DNA from: Flavobacteriales bacterium | GTDB taxonomy: Bacteria; Bacteroidota; Bacteroidia; Flavobacteriales_F; PHOS-HE28 | Reading direction: 5' to 3' | Length of the DNA: 16,027 nt | Assembly: GCA_016702645.1 (NCBI GenBank) | Contig: JADJDP010000056.1 | Span: 1 to 16,027, forward strand | Shown here: positions 1 through 8,870 of the stretch, in pieces | Layout of the letters: every line of letters starts with the position of its first letter | Position numbering within the stretch: position 1 is the stretch's first letter | The notes under the pieces: generated by a model | Database searches by the model: none | What the model was told of the DNA's origin: nothing | Seen by the model: the letters and a program-made list of their open reading frames with translations, nothing else | Program-made: the position numbers and the translations under genes

Positions 1-483
1 CATCACGGTGAGGTGGAACTCCCCGCCCGAGTGTTGGCACGCCCAGCATTTCGGTACCGCGTTCCTGGTCTCGAACCAGATGGGCTCTTTCAAGATGAAG
101 TAATCGCGTTCCGCATCCTGCGCTTCATGCCCCACCGATTCGATCGCTTCCACGTAGGGCAGGGTGCCGTCGAGGATGGGGAGCTCCGGTCCAGTGAGAT
201 GGATCAGGCAGTTGTCCACTTGCAGCGCGTACGGGGCGGCCAGGGCGTGTTCCGTGGTATGCACCTTGGCGCCGTTCTGTTCCAGGGTGGTGCCGCGCTC
301 GGTGCTCACCACGCGATCGGCATCGGCATCGATCACCGGCTGGCCGTCCAGGTCGATGCGCTGGAATTTGTAGCCGTGGTTGGCTGGGGCGGGGCACAGG
401 ATCAGGCGCACCGGTTCTCCGGTGTGCAGGCCCACGCCGCTCAATTCGACTGACCGTTTCAGTGTGCGTTGCTTCTCGTTCAT
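1..483 (-). CDS. lpxC: UDP-3-O-acyl-N-acetylglucosamine deacetylase, N-terminal part (runs off left edge)
   Basis: LpxC is the zinc enzyme that removes the acetyl group from UDP-3-O-acyl-GlcNAc, the committed step of lipid A synthesis in the cytoplasm. The ATG at 483 opens 161 codons that stay open to the left edge. Residues 5-27 read QRTLKRSVELSGVGLHTGEP, the family's N-terminal signature. Residues 76-79 are TTEH, containing the general-base Glu and the first zinc His (numbered 78 and 79, as in E. coli). Residues 105-114 are DGTLPYVEAI, matching the conserved D-G-S/T segment. Between about 72 and 28 the reading frame yields nonsense, while the neighbouring frame gives a plausible ERGTEMLGVPTL before the true frame resumes at EFHLTVM, so two compensating indels are likely. 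In Bacteroidota this gene is often fused to fabZ, but that part would lie outside the window. Pro84, within the normally helical stretch after TTEH, is unusual and may be a base error. Confidence 0.93.
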   Translation of the reverse strand, partial: MNEKQRTLKRSVELSGVGLHTGEPVRLILCPAPANHGYKFQRIDLDGQPVIDADADRVVSTERGTTLEQNGAKVHTTEHALAAPYALQVDNCLIHLTGPELPILDGTLPYVEAIESVGHEAQDAERDYFILKEPIWFETRNAVPKCWACQHSGGEFHLTVM

Positions 484-628
484 GGCGTCAAGGTCATGCG
501 CGGGTGATCGTGGCGATCCGTGCCCGGGGCAGGGCGGTCGGCTTCAGCCGCCGAAGCTAAGATGTAGCACGAACACCGCCTTCGACCCGATCGGTATGCT
601 GCGGTGTGGATGCCACTGGTGCTCGATC

Positions 629-656
629 TCTCACGGAGACACGGAAGCACGGAGAA
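629..656. repeat. Short dispersed-repeat-like sequence (CACGGAGACACGGAAGCACGG type)
   Basis: Lies in the 271-bp gap between lpxD and lpxC. It carries a triplicated, slightly imperfect CACGGA unit (CACGGAGACACGGAAGCACGGAG). From memory, similar 'cacggagacacgg' stretches recur between genes in many environmental genomes. That recurrence is recalled, not tested here, and only one copy is seen in this window. Confidence 0.5.
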
Positions 657-660
657 TGCG

Positions 661-694
661 CCCTCACCCCCAACCCTTCTCCCATGGAGAGGGG
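661..694. repeat. GC-rich imperfect palindrome, possible terminator or dispersed repeat
   Basis: A C-rich run followed by the imperfect inverted repeat CCCTTCTCC - CAT - GGAGAGGGG (one mismatch, 3-nt loop). Its form resembles the common 'CCCTCTCCC...GGAGAGGGG' intergenic repeats of several phyla. On the minus strand it sits after the lpxD stop and before the lpxC start, so it could form a hairpin in an lpxD-lpxC transcript. There is no adjacent T-run on either strand, so intrinsic termination is not well supported. Confidence 0.45.
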
Positions 695-754
695 CGTTTT
701 GTGCCTCCGCGGGCATTTTCGTGGAACGGATGAATGCAACTTGCCTAGATGGCC

Positions 755-1803
755 CTATCGATCCCCGCGCCGCGCCGCGAAGCCACTTTCGCGCTCAAGG
801 GCATCGATCCGTCGTTGCACATCGGGCAGATTGCGGTATACCACGTAACTGCGCTTGTAAGCGCGGATGGCGAAGGCCGGGCTGCCCTGCACCACGGCAT
901 CATCGGGCAGGTCGTTGCCTATGCCGCTCTGGGCCGCGATCTTCACCCGATCGCCTATGGTGAGATGCCCCGCGATACCCACCTGACCGCCGATCTGGCA
1001 ATAGCGCGGCCCACCTTCGAACTTCCGGCGATGCCCGCCTGGCTCACCACCAGCGTGTGCTCCCCGATACTCCGCGTTGTGCCCTACTTGGATCGAGTTG
1101 TCCAATTTGGCGCCCTTTCGGATGAAGGTGCTGCCGAGGTGGCGCGGTCGATGGTGCAGTTGGCGCCGATCTCCACATCGTCCTCGATCACCACGTTGCC
1201 GATCTGGGCCATTTTCTCCTGCTCCCCTTTTTCGTTCGCGGTGAAGCCGTAGCCATCGGCCCCGATCACCGTATTGCTATGGAGGATGCACCGCTCCCCG
1301 ATCACGGACTTCGCGTACACTTTCACCCCCGCATGAAGGCGGGTGCGCACGCCGATGTGTACCCCTTCGCCGATGAAGCAGTTGGGGAAGATCTGACGCC
1401 ATCGCCGATCCCGCACCGTCGGCCACGTAACTGAAGGCGCCGATGTACACGTCCTTGCCCACGGTGGCTTTGGGGCTCAGGTAGCAGGGCTGCTCGTAGC
1501 CGATCTTCTCACGCTGGTGGGCATCGTGCATCTCCAGCAGCTTCGCAAAAGCCGCCCGGGGGTCCTTCACGCGGATCAGCGTGAGGCTTTTGGCGATGGG
1601 CCGTGTGGGCTGGAAATCGTTGCCCACGATCGCTATGCTCGCCGCCGTGGTGTAGAGGAACTCGGTATAGCGCGGATTGGCCAGGAAGGTGAGGGTACCC
1701 AATTTCCCTTCCTCGATCTTGGCCATGTCGTACACCAGCACCTGGGCATCGCCATCCACGGTGCCTTGTAGGAATTCGGCGGTCGACCGGCGGAGAACTG
1801 CAT
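755..1803 (-). CDS. lpxD: UDP-3-O-(3-hydroxyacyl)glucosamine N-acyltransferase, several frameshifts
   Basis: LpxD adds the second hydroxyacyl chain, from acyl-ACP, to UDP-3-O-acylglucosamine in lipid A synthesis. The start ATG at 1803 gives MQFSA, then a frame change leads into EFLQGTVDGDAQVL and the N-terminal uridine-binding domain (LGTLTFLANPRYTEFLYTT). The C-terminal two thirds is a left-handed beta-helix of hexapeptide repeats (IGEGVHIG, VIGERC, VIEDDVEIGANCTIDRAT), with the signature VIGADGYGF. The His of IQVGHN corresponds to the catalytic His239 of E. coli LpxD, and GIAGHLTIG carries the second conserved His. The rebuilt length of about 349 residues fits the family. I see about six indels: near 1790, 1415, 1397, 1138, 1069 and 1010. 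An essential enzyme with every motif kept points to sequencing error, not decay. It starts 46 bp after the DUF2911 gene, so the two are probably co-transcribed. Confidence 0.93.
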
Positions 1804-1849
1804 GCTTTGGGAGGAGCGCTAAGGTAGACGGGCTGTCTTCCGCAAGGGG

Positions 1850-2395
1850 TCAATGGGGGATCTCCACCGCCACGCGGGTCGCATCCCATTCCAGTACCAT
1901 GGTGGGGCCCTGCTCCTCGAACCGGATCGTGAACTGTTCGACCTGCTCGTTGTGTTGCACCGGTACCACGGCCTTCACCACGTCAAATTCCTCTTCGCGG
2001 CTGGCCTTCTGGTCCATGGTGATGCCCCACGGGTACATTTTGCTGTTCCAGATCACCGTCCACTCCTCTGGGCCGGGGATGGTCCACAGCGTGTAAGTGC
2101 CGGGCTCCAAAGGCTGGCCTTGGATCTTCAGGGTCGTATTGGTGGTGAAGGTGGTGGGCTCGTTCGCACCGGTACGCCATACCTCGCCGTAGGGCACCAG
2201 GTCGCCGAAGATCACCCGGGCTTTTTTGAAAGGTCGGCAGTATTTCACCGTCACCTGGGTTTGGTCCATCGCGAAGGTCACCGTGTCTTCGGGACTGTGC
2301 TTCTTGGTGTTCACCTGCATCACCTTGAAGCCGACGAATAGTACCACGATCAGCACGAGCGCACCGATCAGAACGCGTTTGAGGGTTTTGCTCAT
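1850..2395 (-). CDS. DUF2911 domain protein with N-terminal membrane anchor
   Basis: A 181-residue protein of unknown function, intact in one frame. The ATG at 2395 was chosen because it begins MSKTLKRVL followed directly by a hydrophobic segment (about residues 8-27, IGALVLIVVLFVGFKVM) typical of a signal anchor. Upstream in-frame codons would add a non-conserved, low-complexity extension. The rest matches my memory of DUF2911, a family common in Bacteroidota: VTVKYCRPFKKARVIFG, then PYGEVWRTGANEPTTF, then LEPGTYTLWTIPG, then WTVIWN. It probably faces the periplasm. No catalytic residues can be assigned. It lies 74 bp after the dehydrogenase and 46 bp before lpxD, all on one strand, which suggests a shared transcript but not a shared function. 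Confidence 0.88.
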   Translation of the reverse strand: MSKTLKRVLIGALVLIVVLFVGFKVMQVNTKKHSPEDTVTFAMDQTQVTVKYCRPFKKARVIFGDLVPYGEVWRTGANEPTTFTTNTTLKIQGQPLEPGTYTLWTIPGPEEWTVIWNSKMYPWGITMDQKASREEEFDVVKAVVPVQHNEQVEQFTIRFEEQGPTMVLEWDATRVAVEIPH

Positions 2396-2410
2396 GGGCT
2401 GGGGAAATAG

Positions 2411-2434
2411 AAGGTTGAAGGCAAAAGGTTGAAG
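2411..2434. repeat. Short direct repeat AAGGTTGAAG upstream of the DUF2911 gene
   Basis: The decamer AAGGTTGAAG occurs at 2411-2420 and again at 2425-2434, followed by purine-rich AAG/GAAG sequence to about 2450. It lies in the 74-bp gap between the dehydrogenase stop and the DUF2911 start. Simple 'ttgaagg' repeats of this kind are frequent in Bacteroidota intergenic DNA, as far as I recall. No regulatory role is shown. Confidence 0.5.
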
Positions 2435-2469
2435 TGTGAAGAAGGAAGACTCCTTGGGTGCAAAGGTGC

Positions 2470-3244
2470 TTATGAACGCACTACCGTGGTGCTGTTCGCC
2501 TGCGCCGTGGGGGTTACCACCAGGTCGTTCACGCACACATGGGCGGGAAGGGTCGTTACATAGTACACCAGTTCGGCGACGTCCTCCGGCCGCAACGGGT
2601 CCAGACCTTGGTAAACCTGTGCCGCACGGGCCTCATCGCCCCCGAAGCGTACCGAGCTGAATTCGGTCTCCGCCATGCCGGGAGCGATCTGTGTCACCTT
2701 GATGCCGTGCGGCAACAAGTCTATCCGCATTCCCTTGGTCAACGCATCCACGGCGTACTTGCTGGCGCAATACACATTGCCCCTTGGGGTAGACCTCCTT
2801 GCCCGCTGTGCTGCCGATGTTGATGATGTGCCCCGTCTTGCGCGCGATCATACCGGGGATCACGGCCTTGCTCACGTGCAGCAAGCCTTTCACATTGGTA
2901 TCCAGCATGCGCTCCCAATCCTCGAGATGGCCTTCCTGGATCGGGTCCAGCCCGGCGGCGAGGCCCGCATTGTTCACCAGCACATCGATCGCGCTCCATG
3001 CCGGTGGGAGGGAAGTGATCGCTTCTTGCACAGCGGCATTGTCGCGCACGTCGAAGTGAAGAGGATGAACGACCGGCGGGCCCTCGACCTTGCCGTGCAT
3101 TCCTTCCAGTTCACTGCGCAGGGCCTCCAAGCGTTCCTTGCGGCGGCCGGTGATGATCACACGGTGGCCTTCGGCCGCGAAACGGCGTGCGGTGGCTTCG
3201 CCGAAACCGCTGGTGGCGCCGGTGATGAGAATGAGCTTGGGCAT
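2470..3244 (-). CDS. YdfG-like NADP-dependent short-chain dehydrogenase, one frameshift
   Basis: A classical short-chain dehydrogenase/reductase of about 257 residues. The ATG at 3244 begins MPKLILITGATSGFGEATAR, placing the TGxxxGxG nucleotide-binding motif at residues 8-15. TGRRKERLE after the second strand is basic, which favours NADP(H). NNAG follows at 91-94, the catalytic Ser in IGSTAG near 145, and YCASK with Tyr and Lys near 158 and 162. The overall match is to E. coli YdfG, which oxidises serine and 3-hydroxy acids: FDVRDNAAVQEAITSLP, IDVLVNNAGLA, and the C-terminal TEFSSVRFGGDEARA and TLPAHVCVNDL. The frame breaks at 2780-2783, where one extra C in a C4 run turns GNVYCASK into GQCVLRQ. 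Removing it restores one clean ORF. Substrate is inferred from family only. It is the first gene of the minus-strand run. Confidence 0.92.
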
Positions 3245-3345
3245 TCGTACAAAGGAACGCCACCTTCGCGTGTGGGCCAGTGCTCCAAGCAACCTTGTTC
3301 ACCTGAGGCCGTCAACTCGCAGGCTAGCCAACACATTTGAGGATC
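3245..3345. promoter_or_regulatory. Divergent intergenic region (putative promoters)
   Basis: 101 bp separate the dehydrogenase (minus) from the secreted propeller gene (plus), so promoters for both directions should lie here or overlap the genes. On the minus strand, TTCCTTTG just before the dehydrogenase ATG is one base off the Bacteroidota -7 consensus TAnnTTTG, but it lies only about 5 bp from the start codon. I could not find a convincing -33 TTG at correct spacing. GAGG at 3339-3342 may act as a ribosome site for the plus gene. Confidence 0.3.
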
Positions 3346-4965
3346 ATGCGTTCCCTTCCGTTGCTGCTTGGTCCTGGCTTCACCTGTCGACCGCGTTCGG
3401 CCAGGCGAACTACCATCAAACCGTCTATGAGCCCACGAACTTCGACGGCTTGCGCGCGGCGCCCGCGCATTGCGCCGATGGATCGGTCCTGTTGCTCACC
3501 AAGGAAATGGACCACGCGGTGATCAGAAAGATCGGCCCTTTGGGCGCTGCGATCTGGTCCCGTAGCCTGGTGATGCCGGCCAATGCCCCGGACTCCACCT
3601 TCCTTCCGACCGATCCATGGAATATCGAAAGCACTTCCGATGGTGGGGCGGTCATTCTTATGACCCGGCGCGTCAGTGCTCCGAACCGCCTGGAGTGTTA
3701 TCTGACACGGATAGACGGTGCGGGCGATGCGCTCTGGAGTAAGCGCTTCGATGTGCCGGGTGCTATGGTCATTCAGTACTCGGGTGCAAAGGCGGGTCTG
3801 GCGATAAGCGGTGCGGACGAGCTGTTCCTTTCGACCCCCGTATGGTGGTCGTCGGATACCACCTGTGCCGCGTTCAATTCGACCATCATCAAGATCTCTC
3901 CGTTCGGGGACCAGCTTTGGGCGAAGACCGTGGGCATTTGCGCTTTCACGGTTGTGTTCGGTGCCGTTAGCGATGAAGCAGGCGGCTGCTATTTCCTCGG
4001 ATCACCGGTGGAGGGAGGCGCAGCTGTTGGGTAGGCTCGATGCCAATGGTGTGTTGATGTGGATCGGCTCCTTCGATAGCTTTTCACCCTTTGTGCAGGA
4101 AGGCCCGCGTGATATGCACCGTGGCCCCAGCGGGGATGTGTTCGTTGCTGGATCCTATGGCTACACCGGCGATCCCTGGCGGGGCACGGTCAAGCGTTTC
4201 AGTCCAACAGGACAGGGCCTCTGGGGCGCGTACGTTGAGGCCAATCACGATATCTCCTGCTGGTCCGTGCGTGAAACAGCGAGCGGTGAAGTGCTTTGCA
4301 CCACCTCGCTCTGGCAGTGGGATGAGACCGAGCGGGCGGTCGTCGTGCGCCTTTCCTCTTCCGGATCGGTGATCGATGCCCACCAGAGCGCGGTGGACAT
4401 CTCCACGGGTTCGGAAGTGTACATAGAGGGGTGGATCCAGGATGTACAGGAGGATACCTTGTTGCTTGCGGGCATGGTGTTCGGGGCGACAAGTCCGTCG
4501 CTATTCCATTGGCGCATCGGTTCGGACATGAGTAACGCGTGTTTCCTGGAGCCAGCGACGGTCACAGGCACGGCCGGGTCAGCGTTCAATCTGGGTGCTG
4601 TACAGACTTACTGGTCCGACGCTGCGATCACGATCGATACTTCCGGGATCACCCTGGACACCCTCGCGGGCTGGGTGGGAACGGACTTCTGTGCCTGGCT
4701 CACCACGGTAGCGGTGGAGGAACAAGAGCCCGAAGGGTTAGCTGTATTCCCCTCTTTGCTTTCACCGGGCGAACCGATCCAGGTCGTGGTGAAAGGACCG
4801 GCCATGGTGCAAGTGCGCGATCCGCAAGGGCGCAGCTTGATGGCGCGCAGGGCACGAGGGCCGATGACGATCGACACGGCGGGATGGGCAGCCGGCCTCT
4901 ATGTGATCACGATTGCGGACGTCGCCACCCATCAGCGCCAATGCCGGAAGGTGATGGTGGAGTGA
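3346..4965 (+). CDS. Secreted beta-propeller-like protein with T9SS sorting domain, two frameshifts
   Basis: About 540 residues, likely exported by Sec and then the type IX system. The ATG at 3346 starts MRSLPLLL. A frame change near 3370 leads into WLHLSTAFGQA, completing a signal peptide with probable cleavage after AFGQA. The body has six blade-like repeats ending in a G-x-x-x-W pattern: IGPLGAAIWSRSL, IDGAGDALWSKRF, ISPFGDQLWAKTV, LDANGVLMWIGSF, FSPTGQGLWGAYV and a weaker LSSSGSVIDAHQS. This resembles PQQ-like or SBBP propellers and is unrelated in sequence to the neighbouring delta-60 proteins. The last 75 residues (LAVFPSLLSPGEP to GLYVITI and RKVMVE) form a T9SS type A sorting domain. 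A second shift near 4020 (one base missing between GGA and QLLGRLDANG) returns to the original frame. Function beyond surface or extracellular display is unknown. It is transcribed toward gene A. Confidence 0.85.
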
Positions 4966-4981
4966 TCGTCGATCACGAAGC

Positions 4982-5199
4982 CAACCACCGCGGCCAAGCC
5001 AGATACCACTTCTCCACCGGCCGCGCCAAGGCTTGGCAACCGAGGTTGTCGCTCGCTTCAGCGATATGGGGATGGCGGACATCGCCCTTCTTGGTTCTGC
5101 TCCTGATCAGGCTCTCCGTAGAGGGTCGCTACGCCACCCTACAGATGAGTAGTGCGCAGGGGCATGCACGAAGCCTCGGTTGCGGCACCGGAACTTGCG
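4982..5199. repeat. Flank repeat, copy 1 (3' of gene A); second copy at 12903-13111
   Basis: About 210 bp directly after the stop of gene A match the flank after gene C. The first 46 bases (CAACCACCGCGGCCAAGCC onward) are almost identical, as is the stretch around TTCAGCGATATGGGGATGG. A diverged patch lies at about 5038-5050. The repeat is continuous with the C-terminal coding repeat. No convincing reading frame is conserved: short frames exist in both copies but end at different points. It fills the convergent gap between the plus-strand propeller gene and gene A. Confidence 0.85.
4989..5037. terminator. Overlapping inverted repeats, possible bidirectional terminator
   Basis: Two exact inverted repeats overlap: CGCGGCC (4989-4995) with GGCCGCG (5019-5025), and GCCAAGCC (4993-5000) with GGCTTGGC (5030-5037). 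They share bases, so the two stems are mutually exclusive. The position between convergent genes suits a bidirectional terminator. There is no T-run, so Rho-independent termination is not proven. Confidence 0.4.
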
Positions 5200-5860
5200 C
5201 TACCGTGCGATCATCAACCGCTCAGTGAAGAGCTGCTCCCCAGTAACGATGGTGACGACGTAGAGGCCATCGGCCAAAGCACCTGGCAATGCGAGCGAGG
5301 TGTTCAACGCACCGTCATTCAGTGGCAAGGTGGTGCTCATCACGCGCTTGCCGAAGAGGTCGGTGATATCCAACGTAGCGTTAGTGAGCTCCGGATCGAT
5401 GCCGCTGAGCTGGATGCGCACCTGCTCGCCGTTCGTCGGGTTGGGGTAGAGCAGCAACTCCATGGGCTCCCCGGTGTACGCGGCTTCGTAGCCACGCGGC
5501 TCGGCGAAGGGCGCCAGCGGTGACCAGCCGATCTTCACGGTACAGGAGGGACCGTAGTCGCACCATGTCGCACCGTTGTCGAAGCTGGCATGCACCTGCA
5601 CGTTGTAAGTGCGGCCTGCTTTCAGCGGCTTGGTGTACCATGGGGTGAGAGTGAAGCTGCGGGTGGGGAAGGCGATGGTGCGTGCGTAGGCCGGTTGGCC
5701 CGCAGTGTTGGTGAAGCGGAACTGGTATTTGTTCGCGCCGGGCACTTCGGTGGCCGCGATGGTACTGGTGCCGTTGAGCTTCAGGTTCACGGCGCCGCAG
5801 CTGATCACGGGATCGGCGGTGGTGGTGAGTTGGGTGGGGAGGCAGAGCGATGTGCCTGTG
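5200..5860 (-). repeat. C-terminal coding cassette, copy A (Fn3-like plus T9SS sorting domain)
   Basis: This DNA is repeated at 8213-8870 (gene B) and 13112-13755 (gene C). Long blocks are identical in all three, for example the codons for QVRIQLSGIDPEL. Copies B and C differ at only a few bases, while A is somewhat more diverged, for example in its last 30 codons. Confidence 0.9.
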
Positions 5861-8177
5861 CAGAAGCAGTTGGCGTCATAAGTATCATTGATGGTGCTGG
5901 CCATGCCGTCATCGCAGGCAGTTCCCACAGCACAGCCGGTGAGTAATCGCACGATGCGGTTGCGCCCAATGTTATTGTAACTGATGAAATCTCCGGCCGC
6001 GATCACGGAGCCATCGGGCTGGAATGCCAGCGCGTTGACCCGCGATATAATACCCGACTGGTCAAAATTGTGGAAGCCGGACCCTGGATCGAGATCCATG
6101 TCCAGATCGCCGCTCGGGGTCCAACGCGCGATGTCGTTGCGGGAAATGCCGTTGATGTGACCGAACGCCCCACCGCCGATCACATAACCGTTCTGTTGGA
6201 GGGCGAGCGCATATATGACCACCTGGTCGGGACCGGTGGGCGCGTAGGTGGGATCGACCGCGCCTGTGGGTAGTACCCGGGCGATACCTCTTCTGGGGAT
6301 ACCGGCGATCTGCGAGAAGTTCCCGCCCGCGATCACCTTGCCATCCGATTGAAGTGCGATGGCGTATACCTGGTTGTCGATATTGCCCGCATTGAAGGAG
6401 GGATCGTCGCTACCATCCGGCATCAACCGGCGGAGCCCACTTCCACCCACGAGGATGCGGCCATCGGGTTGTACTGCGAGCGACAGGGCGGAAGGAGCAA
6501 TACCATTGAAAGTGGCATCCCGCGAGCCATCCGTGTTCAACCGAACTATGCCATCGGTCGGCTGTCCATTGAAGTAACTATTGGGACAGGCCACGATCAC
6601 CTTCCCATCGGGTTGGAGCGCAAGTGCCGAAATGGTGTTGTCGAAACCAGAACCGACATCGAAGGATCCATCCCCACTGCCATCCGTGTTCAGCCGGATG
6701 ATCCGATGGATGGTCGCACCGTTATATTCATAGAGGTTGCCACCAACGATCACCCTGCCATCGGGTTGCACGGCCAGGCAGGTCACGCGGCCAAGGAACC
6801 CGGTTCCTGGATCGAACGAAGTATCCAGTGAACCATCCGCATAGAGGCTGGCAATGCCTGCGCGGGCCGTGTCACTGAAGGAGATGAAGTCCCCGCCCCC
6901 GATGATCCGACCATCGGGTCGAAAAGCAAGAGCGAACGGTTGCTGGTCGAACCCGGTCCCACGGAAAACGTCATGGTCAAGTGTCCCGTCAGCATCCAAT
7001 TGCGCTATACGGCCTCGGGAAACACGATCGAAGGACGTGAACTCCCCACCGATGAGCAGCTTCCCATCCGCACGCTCCACGATGGCCCCCACCGATCCGC
7101 TCGCACCGACGCCAATGCCCGGATCGAAGTTGGCATCGACCGAACCATCTGCGTTCAACAGGACCAGCCCATGTCGTGCGATCCCGTCATACGCGTTGAA
7201 CGCCCCGCCCACGATCACACTACCGTCGTCGCGCACCTGGAACGAATGGACGCTTCCGTCGGTCCCGTTCCCAACATGGAACGTGGCATCCACGCTTGCG
7301 TCCGCGTTCAACTGGATGATGTTGTTCACGGGCGCACCCGCGAAGCTGGAGAACCACCCGCCCGCCAACAGACGTCCATCGGGCCGAAGCGCCAGCACTT
7401 CGACCGCATCGTTGAAACCAGATCCCGTGATGAAGGAGGTGTCCAAGCTGCCGTCCGCGTTCAACCGGGCGATGTGACCGCATGGAACTCCATTGAAGGT
7501 GTTGAAGATCCCGCCAATGATGATGCGTCCATCGGGTTGGAGGGCGTCGCTTCGATGGGGTTGACCTGCGCCGGTCCCGGTGCCCGCATTGAACGTGGTG
7601 TCCACACTGCCGTTCGGATGCAAACGGTAGATATTCACGTTGGGCGCCAGAAAGGTGCTGAGTTGGCCCGCCACGATGCACCTTGCCGTCTGGTTGGACC
7701 GCAAGGGCGCGTGCGCTCGTTCCGCTGATAATGTTCATCGTTGTGGAAGTCGGTGTTCAGGCTGCCATCCTGGTTCAGATGCGCCACGCAGCGCGTACTG
7801 GAACCCGGAAGGCCGATGAAGGAACCACCGATGATCAATGAACTGTCGGGTAGCAGCACCATGCAGTTCACCGCACCATTGTATCCCGGTGGGTTGTTGC
7901 CACTGAACGCGGCATCCAACGTTCCGTCCGCGTTGAGCCGCGTGATCCGGTTGCATGCCGTGCTCTGGAAGTAGCTCATGGAACCGGCCACGAGCACCTT
8001 GTTGTCCGGTTGTAGGATCAACGCCCGGACATTGCCCCGGAAACCGTTGCCTTGTGCGAAGCCAACATCAAGCTGGTCGAAAGTAGGGTCGCTTGCACCC
8101 GGCTGCGCCAGGACCGGTGCCGCGCCCAGGCCCGCCAGAAGAAGAACCGCGGCAATTGGATGGAACTGGGTCCGCAT
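5200..8177 (-). CDS. Protein A: secreted delta-60 repeat propeller (14 repeats) with T9SS tail
   Basis: About 992 residues. The ATG at 8177 gives a clear signal peptide ending LGAAPVLA before QPGASDPTF. Then come 14 repeats of roughly 51 residues with the core LALQPDGKVIVGGxF, then R-x-x-I-x-RLNxDGSxDxxF. This is the delta-60 repeat (TIGR02608, DUF5122 beta-propeller). Repeat 11 (ILVGGSGLRRLMPDG, near 6420-6490) lacks the usual loop. One Cys/Asp-rich module (GTACDDGMASTINDTYDANC) follows at about 5853-5940, then an Ig/Fn3-like domain (NKYQFRFTNTAGQPAYA, FDNGATWCDYG). Last is the sorting domain with LLLYPNPTNGE and DGLYVVTIVTGEQ, ending RLMIAR. Frame changes occur near 7734 and 7680; the remaining 834 codons are one open frame. 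It starts 35 bp after the stop of B, so co-transcription is likely. Ligand and function are unknown. It is presumably secreted or cell-surface attached. Confidence 0.9.
5940..8095 (-). repeat. Delta-60 propeller repeat array of gene A, 14 units
   Basis: The plus strand shows a recurring motif close to CCATCGGGTTG, the reverse of codons for QPDG, about every 154 bp. Units are diverged from each other in DNA, so the array is old rather than freshly amplified. Confidence 0.85.
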
Positions 8178-8212
8178 GATATGGCGAGATGAGAGCTGCG
8201 TGATGTGTTCCG

Positions 8213-8870
8213 TTACCGTACGATCATCAACCGCTCAGTGAAGAGCTGCTCTCCGATGAGGAGGGTGACCACATAGAGGCCATCGGCCATGGAACCTGGC
8301 AATGCGAGCGAGGTGTTCAACGCACCGTCATTCAGTGGCAAAGTGGTGCTCATCACGCGCTTGCCGAAGAGGTCGGTTATGTCCAACGTTGCGATGGTGA
8401 GCTCCGGATCGATGCCGCTGAGCTGGATGCGCACCTGGTCGCCGTTCGTGGGGTTGGGGTAGAGCAGTAGCTCTGTGGGCTCCTCGGTGAATGCGGCCTC
8501 GAAGCCACGCGGCTCGGCGAAGGGCGCCAGCGGTGCCCAGCTGATCTTCACGGTGCAGGAGGGACCGTAGTCGCACCAAGTAGCGCCGTTGTCGAAACTG
8601 GAACGCACCTGCACGTTATAAGTGCGGCCGCCTTCAGCGGATTGGTGACCACTGTGGTGAGGGGTGAAGCTGCGTGTTGGGAAGGCGATGGTGCGCGCAT
8701 AGGCCGGTTGCCCCGCGGTGTTGGTGAAGCGGAACTGGTACTTGTTCGCGCCGGGCACTTCCGGTGGCCGCAATGGTGCTTGTGCCATTGAGCTTCAGGT
8801 TCACCGCGCCGCAACTGATACCGGATCGGCGGTGGTGGTGAGTTGCGAAGCGATGCAGGTGGCATCCACG
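8213..8870 (-). repeat. C-terminal coding cassette, copy B
   Basis: Nearly identical to 13112-13755 and similar to 5200-5860. Homology to the other copies continues only about 8 bases past the stop codon (CGGAA is shared, then the sequence differs), in contrast to A and C, which share about 210 bp more. Frame errors lie near 8635, 8762 and 8820. Confidence 0.88.

Noticed and set aside
2776..2790. Programmed frameshift in the dehydrogenase at the C4/G4 runs
   Set aside because: No such recoding is known to me in this family, and indels of the same kind occur in every neighbouring gene.
3245..3345. Confident Bacteroidota promoter (TTG / TAnnTTTG)
   Set aside because: Only a one-off -7 box was found, too close to the start codon and without a correctly spaced -33 element.
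4762..5082. Minus-strand open frame across the flank repeat, as a small gene
   Set aside because: The frame ends at a different place in the second copy and overlaps the 3' end of the plus-strand propeller gene. The DNA stems are conserved rather than a peptide.
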